A stretch of 64,000 nucleotides of DNA from Pseudoalteromonas aurantia (GCF_005886875.1 NZ_PNBY01000009.1:52403-116402), one strand, 5' to 3'; positions 1-9,262 are shown, numbered from the stretch's first letter. Made by a program: numbers and translations. Notes: generated by a model not told the origin, from the letters alone.

Positions 1-437
1 CTGATTTCAAATAACTTTTTGTGGCTTAATTCCTGTTGAAAATTTAGAGTTATTTTATCGGTACTGGCACTTAACTCATCACCAATAATATAATTCACAG
101 CCAACATTTCACCGAATACATAATGCAAGAAGTCTTTCACTAATAAGGTATCAAGCGCTAACTTAACGGTGGCAGTGTCACTAAACCTAGCAGAGAGATT
201 ATCATTGGAAATGCTAGTTTGACTATCTACGCCCATTCCAGTCAAGTAAACGAAGCCATTATTTTGCTTCGTGTTCTGTTCTACTTTTATCTCATTCAGG
301 ATATCATTCTTTGACGCATTCTGCGCAGCCCCTCCGACAAGAAAAGAGTCTTTAACAGTGACTTTTTTCGGCGCACTACTACACCCCGATAAGCAAACAA
401 TACTTCCTATTAAAATCAATTTCTTCAGTTGTTTCAT
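1..437 (-). CDS. gspD: Type II secretion secretin, N-terminal part (window-edge partial)
   Basis: Reading leftward from an ATG at 437, the frame stays open to the window edge for 145 codons. The product starts with a lipoprotein signal peptide (lipobox LSGC, Cys about residue 19). Near residues 100-145 it has a segment of the type VKDFLHYVFGEMLAVNYII, which resembles the start of the secretin N0 domain that docks to the inner-membrane platform. The start overlaps the stop of the upstream gene as ATGA, so the two are translationally coupled. Position at the end of a gsp operon after the M and N/C-like genes matches Xps-type T2SS, where D is last. The pore-forming C-terminal domain lies outside the window. 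The secretin call rests on the N0-like segment and context. Confidence 0.72.
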   Translation of the reverse strand, partial: MKQLKKLILIGSIVCLSGCSSAPKKVTVKDSFLVGGAAQNASKNDILNEIKVEQNTKQNNGFVYLTGMGVDSQTSISNDNLSARFSDTATVKLALDTLLVKDFLHYVFGEMLAVNYIIGDELSASTDKITLNFQQELSHKKLFEI

Positions 438-964
438 TCTTTATCCGCTTTTGTTGCTGATGAGTTCTCTGCTGCATACATCACCAGCACGACTTTATGA
501 TTTTCATTACTGAAATGTACTTCGTTCGCGTTTGGGATACTCACTTGATATTCAAACTCGATTTGACCGTTTATGAATTTTTTCATTTCGACTGTATTTG
601 TTTCTAAATTCTCAACTTGAACAAGTGCAAAAGGCTTATTTTTGGTATCAATGATAGCTTTCAATTGCAGTTTATTTTGCCCTACAAAAAAGCTAAATAA
701 TACCCCTTTTTGCTTTAATTGCTGCTCCTTAGACATCCCCTGTGCATTAATAGGGTTACTTTCGACTAATTGCTCATAAGCACTAAACTCGACTTTCAAA
801 GCATTAAAAGTCGATGATCTCATTATCGGAAGTGAAACCACTGGAGGGATATAGTCTGTTTCCATACTCTCAGACAACTGTGAATCTAAATTAAAGCTCG
901 ACCTTGCATCAAAAAATAAGAACAGCATGAGTAATATTAATGTGATATAGAAAGTTTTACGCAC
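434..964 (-). CDS. T2SS inner-membrane linker protein, XpsN/GspC-position
   Basis: This 176-residue protein starts with GTG (SD-like GAGG just upstream), has one N-terminal membrane segment (about residues 5-19), and a periplasmic remainder. It sits between the GspM-like gene (8-bp overlap) and the secretin gene (4-bp ATGA overlap). In the Xps-type T2SS this slot holds XpsN, a bitopic protein that does the job of GspC by joining the L/M platform to the secretin. The C-terminal half (about 85-165) has alternating hydrophobic strands compatible with a GspC homology-region or PilP-like beta domain, but no diagnostic motif is visible. Membership of the secretion machine is well supported by context. 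Equivalence to GspC/XpsN is inference. Confidence 0.55.
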   Translation of the reverse strand: MRKTFYITLILLMLFLFFDARSSFNLDSQLSESMETDYIPPVVSLPIMRSSTFNALKVEFSAYEQLVESNPINAQGMSKEQQLKQKGVLFSFFVGQNKLQLKAIIDTKNKPFALVQVENLETNTVEMKKFINGQIEFEYQVSIPNANEVHFSNENHKVVLVMYAAENSSATKADKE

Positions 965-1523
965 CAGTGGCCTCCAGTTTATTCATATAAAAAGCCAAGA
1001 GTAAACTCAAGCGAGCCCGCCCTAAAGAGTCACTATCCTGATAACGAAGCGATACTTGAAATTGTCGGATTATTATATCATCTCTGTTGGACTCTAATTC
1101 GCTTACAAACTTTTGAACCTCTGTTGTTTTACCATCAACAACAACCCGCACCTGATGCCTAATCAAACCCGCGTCAGATATTTCCAACCGACTTAACCAG
1201 CCTATATTTTCTGTATCCATACCGTATTCATCTATCATATCAGATAAGAGTTTTTGGGTAACAAAACGAAACTCGGCCTCTTCTGCATATGGTAGTATCA
1301 GTCTATCCAAAGTATTCTGACGCACTTCAATTGCGCTTAGAGCATCATTTAACTTATCTTCATTTTCTATTACAGATGACGATTTGACTAACCGTGCATT
1401 TGCACTTTTTAGTTCGATAAGAGTACTGTCTTGCCAATCTATAACAGGATAAATAACAAATTTAACCAATGCTAGTAGAGCGAGTAGCACTAATAGCGGT
1501 TTCTTTTCCATTACGTTAGTCAT
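957..1523 (-). CDS. gspM: T2SS assembly platform protein GspM/PilO-like
   Basis: The preferred start is the ATG at 1523 (188 residues), because a strong SD (GGGGGAGG) precedes it. A longer TTG-initiated reading from 1547 is possible. The product has a single N-terminal membrane helix (about residues 6-26), a short coiled segment (about 35-70) and a C-terminal ferredoxin-like region containing RHQVRVVVDGKTTEVQKFV, the pattern of GspM/PilO proteins. It overlaps the stop of the GspL-like gene by 8 bp. GspM partners GspL in the inner membrane and links the ATPase to the periplasmic parts. Family assignment comes from architecture and gene order more than from sequence identity. Confidence 0.62.
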   Translation of the reverse strand: MTNVMEKKPLLVLLALLALVKFVIYPVIDWQDSTLIELKSANARLVKSSSVIENEDKLNDALSAIEVRQNTLDRLILPYAEEAEFRFVTQKLLSDMIDEYGMDTENIGWLSRLEISDAGLIRHQVRVVVDGKTTEVQKFVSELESNRDDIIIRQFQVSLRYQDSDSLGRARLSLLLAFYMNKLEATGA

Positions 1524-2625
1524 TACCACCTCCCCCTTTGTACTCAAGGCGATCTTGGTCCGTATTTAAAATAAAACTTATAACAAAGCGCTCTCTTTGA
1601 CCTGACTTACTAATTGGAAAATCAAACTGTGCCTCTCCTACCCTTTCAACTCCTTTAATAGCTTCCAATACTTCGATAGCTTCAATTGCAGTTCCTCTGA
1701 AGATATACCGACCCTCAATAAACTCCATACTATCTAATTCAGCCTTTTTGCTAATATTCTCAAAAACAAAAAAAACAGGGCTGACTATCATCGAGTTAGA
1801 AAAAATTGCATTTTGCGCATTAAATTTCGATTCTTTTACTTGAAATCGACTAAGGACATTAAGCGCCGCGTTAACTTCTGCTTTTTTTCCCTGTAAATCC
1901 TTAGTGGTACTATATGATGCGTATGTTAGGTAGGCACTTGTTACTATGAAATAAGTTAAACAGCATAATGTGAGCGCTATGACTACTTCTTTCATTTGTG
2001 CAGTGCATTGACGTAGATATTGCCAATTAATAAACTTAAATAAGTCCTGCCCTCTGCAATAAAAACCATGATATAAACGTTCGCCACTACATTCTGTCGT
2101 TAAAGCTTTTTGTCCACGACTCACATTGCAACCTACTGAATAGGCAAAACATTGACTGTCGGATATGATGGCTGTTTTTTTTACAGAGTATGTTAATCCA
2201 TGAGTTTGGCTACAAAAACAAGAATTTAGTAAACAATATTCGAGTACATCACCATCATTGAGCTTTGACGTGAAAATATAGCTTTCTGGCAACATGAACC
2301 AATTAGCGGGAACTTCTTGCAAAAACGTCCAACAATTAAAGTATGTACTTTCTGTTTTTCTTTTCCCCAGAAGAAAAAACAAAACCTTAGGAAGGCTGGC
2401 ATGTTTTTTTGTTTTTAATACGGCGGCAATAGCTCCGCGTTCTGACATCGGTACTTTATCTACGACTTCAGTATATTGCGCCCTTGCAAAGATTGTAATA
2501 AACCCTTTTTTAACGTCTACCTTTTTAAGCTCATACCCACTTTCCACTCTGACAAACTTATAATAGCCATCAGCGTAATAGTTAACATATTTGGAAAAAA
2601 ACCACTCTTTTATTTTTTCAATCAT
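1516..2625 (-). CDS. gspL: T2SS assembly platform protein GspL-like
   Basis: This 369-residue protein has a long cytoplasmic N-terminal domain (about 1-210), one membrane helix (about 216-236) and a periplasmic domain with a coiled stretch and a ferredoxin-like end (about 300-360), the layout of GspL/PilN. GspL binds the GspE ATPase on its cytoplasmic side and GspM in the periplasm. The start ATG overlaps the gspK stop by 8 bp. The cytoplasmic part is cysteine-rich (several Cys between about 95 and 210), unusual for GspL. The C-terminus ends in a glycine run encoded by the same G-rich tract that forms the SD of gspM. Sequence similarity to textbook GspL is weak; position and topology carry the call. 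Confidence 0.62.
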   Translation of the reverse strand: MIEKIKEWFFSKYVNYYADGYYKFVRVESGYELKKVDVKKGFITIFARAQYTEVVDKVPMSERGAIAAVLKTKKHASLPKVLFFLLGKRKTESTYFNCWTFLQEVPANWFMLPESYIFTSKLNDGDVLEYCLLNSCFCSQTHGLTYSVKKTAIISDSQCFAYSVGCNVSRGQKALTTECSGERLYHGFYCRGQDLFKFINWQYLRQCTAQMKEVVIALTLCCLTYFIVTSAYLTYASYSTTKDLQGKKAEVNAALNVLSRFQVKESKFNAQNAIFSNSMIVSPVFFVFENISKKAELDSMEFIEGRYIFRGTAIEAIEVLEAIKGVERVGEAQFDFPISKSGQRERFVISFILNTDQDRLEYKGGGGND

Positions 2626-3487
2626 TATATTCTTTCGCTTCTACAGAAACCAGCTCTACAGGACCTGCCTTTCTTGGATGTAATACATAAATTAAAGTAC
2701 GGCTATACTTCACTCCATTCACAACATTACTGAGTGTTAGTCGAAATCTATTGGATGGATATAAAGTCGTCTGCTCACTTTCAGTTACACCTGTCATATC
2801 TGTGAAAATTTTTGGAGTAAGGACATGAGAGTCCCTCATGGTAATAAGTATCCGAGCAACTTCATTACCATATAACATTTTTAATAGCGCATCAGGTGCT
2901 GTCATTGGATTAAAGCGACTGGCTTTATAAATCGATGTATTCTTATCCAAAAAATCTAAAAACATAGGTTTATAACCAAGTACTTTAAGTTCAAAGACAC
3001 TTTGTAGCACACCATTTTTATATTCACGCTCATCATCTAGCATTTTAGTGATTTTGTCATTGTCTTGATAATCAACTAACTGCTCATAATAACGCTTTGC
3101 TTCGTATTTAGAAAAACCGTAATTTTCTAAAACCTGGCTTAATCTCTGACGATTCGGATAATTTAAATTTATAAGCCCCCTTAAATCTTGTAAAGTGGCA
3201 GTAGTGCTTTCATCAATTTTAAAAGGCCTGCTATGAAAGTTCCAAAGGCTTTCAAACTTAAGATCTGGTAAGCTTACTTTATGCAAAGGGTCTTTCGAAA
3301 CGGTTAGTAAATTGAAAAGTATCAAAGATTCTGAAGAGTAGTTATCGACCATCGCCTGAGCTTTATCATTAAAGCTATTTGCAAAGTTAACCTGTTGATT
3401 CGCACTTGACGTAAAGAAGACTGCCATCATCGATAATATTGCAGTTAAAATTAATACCTGAATAAGTGCTATGCCTGAATTACGCAT
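2618..3487 (-). CDS. gspK: T2SS minor pseudopilin GspK-like
   Basis: The 289-residue product starts with a prepilin-like leader (MRNSGIALIQVLILTAILS). Like GspK proteins it lacks the Glu at mature position 5, and it is much longer than the other pseudopilins. The large periplasmic domain includes the segment TATLQDLRGLINLNYPN followed by a helical region with LVDYQDNDK, matching the GspK alpha domain pattern. GspK caps the pseudopilus with I and J and is thought to limit its length. The start codon shares one base with the gspJ stop (TAATG). Confidence 0.8.
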   Translation of the reverse strand: MRNSGIALIQVLILTAILSMMAVFFTSSANQQVNFANSFNDKAQAMVDNYSSESLILFNLLTVSKDPLHKVSLPDLKFESLWNFHSRPFKIDESTTATLQDLRGLINLNYPNRQRLSQVLENYGFSKYEAKRYYEQLVDYQDNDKITKMLDDEREYKNGVLQSVFELKVLGYKPMFLDFLDKNTSIYKASRFNPMTAPDALLKMLYGNEVARILITMRDSHVLTPKIFTDMTGVTESEQTTLYPSNRFRLTLSNVVNGVKYSRTLIYVLHPRKAGPVELVSVEAKEYND

Positions 3488-4158
3488 TAAATGTTGCTCG
3501 AGTTAAAATAGTGTCGAAACCACGCATTCGATTCTGTTGTTAAATTAGTATTTAACGTGAGTGAATTTGATAATGTGCTTATTTTAAGTTCAATGTTATG
3601 AGGTGTTAACCTTTGACTTATGCCTGAATACTTATCACTCCATATTGGTACTCCTTGTCGAGCTGATTTCAGCTCTAAGCTACGCCACCCATGGTACCTA
3701 AATTTAAACTCTTCGACATCTTGTAACAGAGTAATTGATGTTGAAAAAACAATCTCTTGAGTTGTTGAGTTTAATATAAGTGACGATAACGGGAGTGATT
3801 GATAAGTTAAGCTAATTCGGTCTTTCTCAACCTTAGTTCCCAAGCGAAACACAACAGGTTCACGGTTGTGTATAATCCCTGTGGAGCTAACCGCCAAAAG
3901 CGTACTTTCATTACCTTCGAAAAAAAAAACAGGGATATCATCTGGGGTTCTAATTACAAATGGTTGAATGCCTGACATCAAACTATCCAGCTGCATTGAT
4001 ACCTTAGTAACCCGTGCCACTTCCTCAAAGTCACCTAACTGCTTATCCCAACGAGAATACAATTGATAATAAACGTAATTCCCAGTGTATAGTACTAAGG
4101 TAAGTAATGTAGTAACTATTAACATCTCAATTAAAGTAAAGCCGCTTGGTTTATTCAT
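3487..4158 (-). CDS. gspJ: T2SS minor pseudopilin GspJ-like
   Basis: A 223-residue prepilin. Its type III signal (KPSGFTLIEMLIVTTLLTL) has Gly before the cleavage point and Glu at mature position 5. Length and position between gspI-like and gspK-like genes fit GspJ, which forms the tip complex with I and K. It overlaps the upstream gene by 8 bp. Assignment to J rather than another minor pseudopilin rests on gene order and size. Confidence 0.72.
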   Translation of the reverse strand: MNKPSGFTLIEMLIVTTLLTLVLYTGNYVYYQLYSRWDKQLGDFEEVARVTKVSMQLDSLMSGIQPFVIRTPDDIPVFFFEGNESTLLAVSSTGIIHNREPVVFRLGTKVEKDRISLTYQSLPLSSLILNSTTQEIVFSTSITLLQDVEEFKFRYHGWRSLELKSARQGVPIWSDKYSGISQRLTPHNIELKISTLSNSLTLNTNLTTESNAWFRHYFNSSNI

Positions 4159-4567
4159 ATTTCCAGCTCACCTCAAAAAACTGGTACTCTCTTTTTGCTG
4201 AATTGAAAGTCATCTCGAGCGTTACAACCCATAATTTGTATTCATTATAAGACTCGCTTCCTCCTGCAATGCCAACCACTTTGTCTTGTTCAACAACTTC
4301 TGACGTCCAATTATATTCAACCCGATTAGAGCTACCACTGCCTTCGGCATTATCAATAGAAAATTGCATATTTCTTAAATCAGCTCTAATTTCTTTCAAA
4401 ATAGGAATCGTATGACCTGACATTACAACATAATCTGTCGCCTTGTCGCTACTAAGCAGCGCCCCTCTATAAATAACTGAGATAACCGAGATAACGCTAA
4501 CTAGAATAACAACGGACACTAATAATTCAATGAGTGAAAAACCTTTATGGCGATAATTAATAAGCAT
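4151..4567 (-). CDS. gspI: T2SS minor pseudopilin GspI-like
   Basis: A 138-residue prepilin with leader MLINYRHKG and processed N-terminus FSLIELLVSVVILV, including Glu at mature position 5. Its place after the H-like gene and before the J-like gene matches GspI, the core minor pseudopilin that nucleates the tip complex. The start overlaps the gspH stop by 11 bp. The globular domain is small and shows no distinctive motif, so the I designation relies on order. Confidence 0.68.
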   Translation of the reverse strand: MLINYRHKGFSLIELLVSVVILVSVISVISVIYRGALLSSDKATDYVVMSGHTIPILKEIRADLRNMQFSIDNAEGSGSSNRVEYNWTSEVVEQDKVVGIAGGSESYNEYKLWVVTLEMTFNSAKREYQFFEVSWKYE

Positions 4568-4970
4568 TCAGATTCAAACGTTTTGTGGTATTTTTGAAGT
4601 TCACGGTGAATATTCCAGGTATTGCATATCCTTGCGTATTAAAAGTAATGACTAACGGAGTAAATGATAAATATTTAAACTCCTGAGTCCAAACAACATT
4701 CCCATTTAACTTACTTAATACGACTGAGTGACGCTTAGTAACTAACTTATACGCCTGCCCGTGTAGAAAAGCTTTATTACCAATGTTTTTAATCTGCTGT
4801 TTCAATTCTAGCATTTCGGATTTAGCTGATGCCCGCTCAATACTCTGAATTGAAAATGGCCCAATGACTGATAACGTTAATGCTATCAAACTTAACACTA
4901 TCATTAGTTCAATCAAAGTATAACCTTTTGTTTTAGCCACCCTAGAATGTACCTTAAAATGACACATCAT
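4557..4970 (-). CDS. gspH: T2SS minor pseudopilin GspH-like
   Basis: A 137-residue prepilin with a longer basic leader (MMCHFKVHSRVAKTKG) followed by YTLIELMIVLSLIALTL, Glu at mature position 5. It follows gspF and overlaps its 3' end by 17 bp. GspH-family members bridge the major pseudopilus and the tip. Two ATG codons sit in tandem at the start and either may be used. Confidence 0.7.
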   Translation of the reverse strand: MMCHFKVHSRVAKTKGYTLIELMIVLSLIALTLSVIGPFSIQSIERASAKSEMLELKQQIKNIGNKAFLHGQAYKLVTKRHSVVLSKLNGNVVWTQEFKYLSFTPLVITFNTQGYAIPGIFTVNFKNTTKRLNLNAY

Positions 4971-6153
4971 TTACTGAAATCATACTCATTAACATAACAA
5001 CAACAACCCCGCCAACAAACACTCCCATAAATAATATCATTAAAGGTTCTAGTAGCGCTGTTACACGGCCAGTCCAAGATTCAAACTCTGTTCTTGAGCG
5101 TTGTGCTATTTCATCAAATACTCGACTGAGATCGCCTGACTCTTCACCGACTTCAAGTAAAGAAATATAAAATGGAGGGAATATTTCGGTCTGGCTTAAT
5201 GTCGCTGACAACTTCTCTCCCTCTTTTACTTTCTTTCTAGCTATTGTTAACTCAGGCTTCAAATGGGTATTATTCACACTGCTATTTGCTAATTCTAATG
5301 CTCTGTCTAACGAAAGGCCTGCTTTTAACATTAAAGCTAACCCACTATTAAAACGAATTCGCTCTAAAGTTATTGCTGCACTAGATATAATTGGTAACTT
5401 TAGAGTTACTTTATCTTTGATTGGCTTCAAAGTACTGGCTTTTAAAGATACTACAACTAAAAATGGTAATACACACAAACATAAAAGTACCAAAACTTGA
5501 TAATTCTGCATAAACTCACTGATGCTGAGCATTAACTCGGTATACCATGGCAACTCTTTAACTTGAGCAAACATATCAGCCATTTTAGGAATAATGACAT
5601 TAAAGATAAACAAAACACTCAGCATGCATACAAAAAGAATAACCAGTGGGTACGTTAAAGAGCTAATAACCTTACTACGTAGCTCCCTTCTGAATTTAAG
5701 ATCTTTTGCTAACCCTTTAAATACTGCAGATAAATCTCCAGTCGACTCTCCCAGTTCGACTAAGTTACAATATAAGTTATCAAATACTGTTTCATGCTTT
5801 CTCAATGCCTGAGACAATGTATTACCGTTCTGAATATCTTTACTAATGGTTCGAAGCATTGTTGCCAATATAGGTTTAGCTTTTGTTTTAGCTATTATTT
5901 CCAAACCTTTATCAACCCTCACTCCTGTGGTTAATAGTAAACTCAGCTCGGAGGTAAATAACTCTAAGTCACCAAGGGAAACCTTTTTAGTGCGGAAAAA
6001 TAAACCGCTTCTTTCACTACTTACATTGATATTCGAAGGAATCAAATCCAATGCTGATAACTGATCAAATACACTATTCCGATCTTCAGCTTCAATAACC
6101 CCTTCTACTTTTGCCCCCGACTTATCATATGCTTTGTAATTAAAACTAGGCAT
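4954..6153 (-). CDS. gspF: T2SS inner-membrane platform protein GspF
   Basis: A 399-residue polytopic protein of the GspF/PilC family. It has two repeated cytoplasmic T2SSF domains (about residues 65-190 and 265-390), each followed by hydrophobic helices, with three membrane segments overall (about 167-190, 215-240, 370-392). Family signatures are present, such as FTSELSLLLTTGVRVDKGLE and LALMLKAGLSLDRALE at the head of each domain and LLEVGEESGDL in the second. GspF transmits ATPase motion to pseudopilin assembly. Its ATG shares one base with the gspE stop. Confidence 0.93.
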   Translation of the reverse strand: MPSFNYKAYDKSGAKVEGVIEAEDRNSVFDQLSALDLIPSNINVSSERSGLFFRTKKVSLGDLELFTSELSLLLTTGVRVDKGLEIIAKTKAKPILATMLRTISKDIQNGNTLSQALRKHETVFDNLYCNLVELGESTGDLSAVFKGLAKDLKFRRELRSKVISSLTYPLVILFVCMLSVLFIFNVIIPKMADMFAQVKELPWYTELMLSISEFMQNYQVLVLLCLCVLPFLVVVSLKASTLKPIKDKVTLKLPIISSAAITLERIRFNSGLALMLKAGLSLDRALELANSSVNNTHLKPELTIARKKVKEGEKLSATLSQTEIFPPFYISLLEVGEESGDLSRVFDEIAQRSRTEFESWTGRVTALLEPLMILFMGVFVGGVVVVMLMSMISVNDVSF

Positions 6154-7811
6154 TACCCTGCAACCCTAATAACTTCTTCAATTGTAGTTAAACCTAAAAC
6201 AGCCTTGTACATACCATCTTGCATTAACGTACGGCGCCCCAAAGCAGCGTTATGTTCTTTCGCAACAGCAATAAAATTACTGTCCTTTGGAGTTGCCCTA
6301 ACCTGCTCATCACATGCTAAGTACTCTGTGATTGCGACTCTGCCTTTATAGCCTGTATTTGCACAACTAGGGCAGCCAGCCCCTTTTTGTAAGTTGATAC
6401 TCTGTAAATTATATTTGTCTGCGACTTCTCGTAAATTGTATTTATCGATTAACTCTAAAGCACCACTATCAGAAATAGAACAATCACTACATACTTTCCG
6501 AACAAGCCTTTGTGCAACAACAGAAACTAATGCAGCATTTAACAAAAACTCTTCAACTCCAAGGTCCAGTAGCCGAGTATACGCACCTGCAGCATCATTT
6601 GTATGTACTGTAGAAAACACTAAATGCCCTGTAAGTGCCGACTGCAAGGCTATTTGTGCTGTTTCTTTATCTCTTATCTCACCAAGCATAATAATATCAG
6701 GATCTTGCCTCACTATGGAGCGCAATCCAGCAGCAAAGTCAAACCCAATAGCTTTATTAATTTGTACTTGATTTATTCCAGGCAATTGATATTCGACCGG
6801 GTCTTCTAATGTAATTATTTTTACATCATCATTATTTAATGCATTCAAAAATGTATATAAAGTTGTTGTTTTTCCTGAGCCTGTAGGCCCTGTCAATAAA
6901 ACAACTCCAGATGTTTTTTTTATATCGCATAATAATGATTCTTCAACGTCTTTCGAAAGTCCCAACACATCCATATTGTACTTTACATTGTCTTTCCGTA
7001 AAAAACGTAAAACCATAGACTCTCCATCGTTTAACGGTAAAGCCGAAACACGAATATCCAATTCTTCATTAGATATTTTCATTTCAATTTTTCCATCTTG
7101 CGGTCTACGCTTTTCGGCTATATCCATACCCGATAAAATTTTTAATCGAGTAATGATAGGTAGCTGCATTTGCGCTGCTATATATTCCGCATCATGTAGC
7201 ACTCCATCGACCCGATAACGGGCACGATATCTCCCATCGAAAGGCTCTAAGTGCATATCTGATGCGCCTTGTCGCAACGCTCGGCTGATAAGTGAATTAA
7301 GTAAATTGACAACAGGCGCTTCTGATGCCAGCTCTTTCAAATTGACTTCATCTAAACTTTCTTGGATAGGAGAGCCTAAATTATCAACTCCTAGTTCTGA
7401 CCTTAACCACTCAATATCTTCATCTTTCGCAATATACATGACCACATCGGTTTGTTGCTCAAGCCAATTGTTAAGTTCTAAATCTAGGGGATCTTTTGCA
7501 GCAATTAATAGTTCGTTGTCGCGTTTACCAAATAAAAAAGCATCTTTTTTAATTAAGAAGTCCAACATTTCAAGTTTTTCAGATGCATCATTCACTTGAA
7601 ATAAAGTTCTTTCAAACAAAGGTATATTGAATATCTTACTGAGTAATAGTGGAACTTGATCTTCAGACAGACTTCCCATATTTATCAGTATCTGATCAAG
7701 CCTGCCACCGAATTTATCTTGGATAACCCTCGCCCTATCAAAGTCTACTTCAGAAATATTAAGCTCATCTAAAAAAAAAGAGTTCATATTAGAAATGTTC
7801 AATGTCTTCAT
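6153..7811 (-). CDS. gspE: T2SS secretion ATPase GspE
   Basis: A GspE/PilB-type hexameric ATPase that powers pseudopilus assembly at the cytoplasmic face. It shows an N-terminal N1/N2 domain (about 15-150), Walker A GPTGSGKTTT (about residue 308), Asp box ITLEDPVEY, Walker B IIMLGEIRDKE, His box FSTVHTNDA, and the tetracysteine zinc site CSDC...CPSC near 450-490. Start choice is uncertain. The ATG at 7811 has an AAGG SD at good spacing, an ATG at 7841 lies upstream, and the ATG at 7787 would avoid overlap with gspG but lacks an SD. Whichever is used, expression is coupled to gspG. Confidence 0.93.
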   Translation of the reverse strand: MKTLNISNMNSFFLDELNISEVDFDRARVIQDKFGGRLDQILINMGSLSEDQVPLLLSKIFNIPLFERTLFQVNDASEKLEMLDFLIKKDAFLFGKRDNELLIAAKDPLDLELNNWLEQQTDVVMYIAKDEDIEWLRSELGVDNLGSPIQESLDEVNLKELASEAPVVNLLNSLISRALRQGASDMHLEPFDGRYRARYRVDGVLHDAEYIAAQMQLPIITRLKILSGMDIAEKRRPQDGKIEMKISNEELDIRVSALPLNDGESMVLRFLRKDNVKYNMDVLGLSKDVEESLLCDIKKTSGVVLLTGPTGSGKTTTLYTFLNALNNDDVKIITLEDPVEYQLPGINQVQINKAIGFDFAAGLRSIVRQDPDIIMLGEIRDKETAQIALQSALTGHLVFSTVHTNDAAGAYTRLLDLGVEEFLLNAALVSVVAQRLVRKVCSDCSISDSGALELIDKYNLREVADKYNLQSINLQKGAGCPSCANTGYKGRVAITEYLACDEQVRATPKDSNFIAVAKEHNAALGRRTLMQDGMYKAVLGLTTIEEVIRVAG

Positions 7812-8196
7812 TATTGCCTTCCCCCCCTTCCTTCCCATCACTTCCGTACGACTTTAGAGAATAAGGAGATGCACCAATTCCGGGTGTTGTATAAATATAC
7901 GGTGTTCCCCATGGGTCTAGAGGAACAGCCTTTGGTAAATAAGGCCCATTCCAACGCGGGCTTTTACTTTCCGTAAGCTCTTCTAATTTATTTGGGTATT
8001 TTCCAACATCGAGTCTATAAGTGTCTAATGCAGTTTCAAATGCCGACATTTGAGCTGCAGCGATTTTTCTTTCTGATGAGCTTAATTGCGAAAAAAACTT
8101 TGGTGCTACTAAAGACATTAGCAACCCTAAAATAACGATAACAATCAATAGCTCCATCATCGTAAAGCCTGAATTCATACGACTATTTATTTTCAT
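7789..8196 (-). CDS. gspG: T2SS major pseudopilin GspG
   Basis: A 135-residue prepilin with processed N-terminus FTMMELLIVIVILGLLMSLV, Glu at mature position 5, and the GspG C-terminal signature: PKAVPLDPWGTPYIY followed by SYGSDGKEGGEGNNEDI, where acidic residues form the calcium site. It builds the pseudopilus fibre. Unusually it is the first gsp gene of the operon, ahead of gspE. Its start overlaps the 3' end of the upstream glycosyltransferase gene by 14 bp. A run of Gs in the Gly-rich C-terminus is a possible slippage or sequencing-error site, but the frame is intact as given. Confidence 0.95.
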   Translation of the reverse strand: MKINSRMNSGFTMMELLIVIVILGLLMSLVAPKFFSQLSSSERKIAAAQMSAFETALDTYRLDVGKYPNKLEELTESKSPRWNGPYLPKAVPLDPWGTPYIYTTPGIGASPYSLKSYGSDGKEGGEGNNEDIEHF

Positions 8197-9262
8197 TTAG
8201 ATCTACCTTACGTTTATTTGTTATAGATAAGTATTTACGAATAAACCTAGCGACTTTCCATGCATGTTGAATACACATAGAGTAACTAACAAAAAAAGCG
8301 ATGAATAAAGCAAACATTATCCACTGTGGTACAAACAATAGCTCTCCGAGAACACCTATAGAAGCAAGCATTAACCCAAAAATACAAATGCTAATTAGCG
8401 CTTTGTGAGAGCTAAAGCCTATCCTCATGAATACATGATGCAAATGATCTCTATCAGCCTTAAAAGGTGATTGTCTTTTTTTCAGGCGACGAATAATAAT
8501 TGCTAGCATATCCATTAATGGAACTGCAATTATCCATAATGCGGTAACTGGCCGGAAAGTACTGTTGTTCTCAGGCTGGGTCGATATCATGAGTAACCAG
8601 ATGACACTCAAGCCAATAAACATTGAGCCAGCATCTCCCATAAATATCTTCTTTCCTTTATGCCCAGAAACACCCAAATTAAATGCTAAATAAGGCACAA
8701 TTGTTGCTATGATGATTAGAGGTAAAACACTAAGTTCACCTCCATTGACGGCAATTAATAGTAAGATAGCAGAGAATGTAATGATGCTCATTGCTCCCGC
8801 CAACCCATCTATACCGTCAATCATATTAAATGCATTAATTGCTGCAATAACGGTAATCACAGTGAATGGGATGCCAAACCAACCTAACTCAATACTGCCA
8901 AGACCAAATATATTACCCAAATTATGGATATATAATTCAGATCCCCACATCATAATTAACGCTACAATACTCTGCACACATAACCTAATTTTCACACCTA
9001 ATTGACGATAATCATCAACAACGCCTAATACAACAATGGCAGCCGCACACCCTAGATATATAAGTAACTTTTTTTCAAGTGGCACAAAAAACATTATTGA
9101 AATTAAAACAGCGCTAAAAATCGAGACCCCTCCAATCAATGGAATCGCGCCTACGTGCTTTTTTCGACTGTCAGGCAAATCGACTAAACCAATCTTTAAT
9201 GCTAGCGGTTTAATCATAAAAATAGAACAATAAGATGCTAACAATGCAAAAACTATAACCAT
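8183..9262 (-). CDS. wecA: WecA/MraY-family undecaprenyl-phosphate glycosyl-1-phosphate transferase
   Basis: A 359-residue integral membrane enzyme with about ten or eleven helices. It carries polyprenyl-phosphate HexNAc-1-P transferase motifs: VDLPDSRKKHVGAIPLIGG near the N-terminus, VDDYRQL, the catalytic NAFNMIDGIDGLAG, IFMGDAGSMF, and the basic DRDHLHHVFMRIG loop typical of WecA-type rather than MraY-type enzymes. It transfers a HexNAc-1-phosphate to undecaprenyl phosphate and starts a surface glycan. It lies 89 bp after the SLBB export protein gene and overlaps gspG, so all may share a transcript. Whether it serves O-antigen, capsule or another glycan cannot be told here. Confidence 0.88.
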   Translation of the reverse strand: MVIVFALLASYCSIFMIKPLALKIGLVDLPDSRKKHVGAIPLIGGVSIFSAVLISIMFFVPLEKKLLIYLGCAAAIVVLGVVDDYRQLGVKIRLCVQSIVALIMMWGSELYIHNLGNIFGLGSIELGWFGIPFTVITVIAAINAFNMIDGIDGLAGAMSIITFSAILLLIAVNGGELSVLPLIIIATIVPYLAFNLGVSGHKGKKIFMGDAGSMFIGLSVIWLLMISTQPENNSTFRPVTALWIIAVPLMDMLAIIIRRLKKRQSPFKADRDHLHHVFMRIGFSSHKALISICIFGLMLASIGVLGELLFVPQWIMFALFIAFFVSYSMCIQHAWKVARFIRKYLSITNKRKVDLNENK

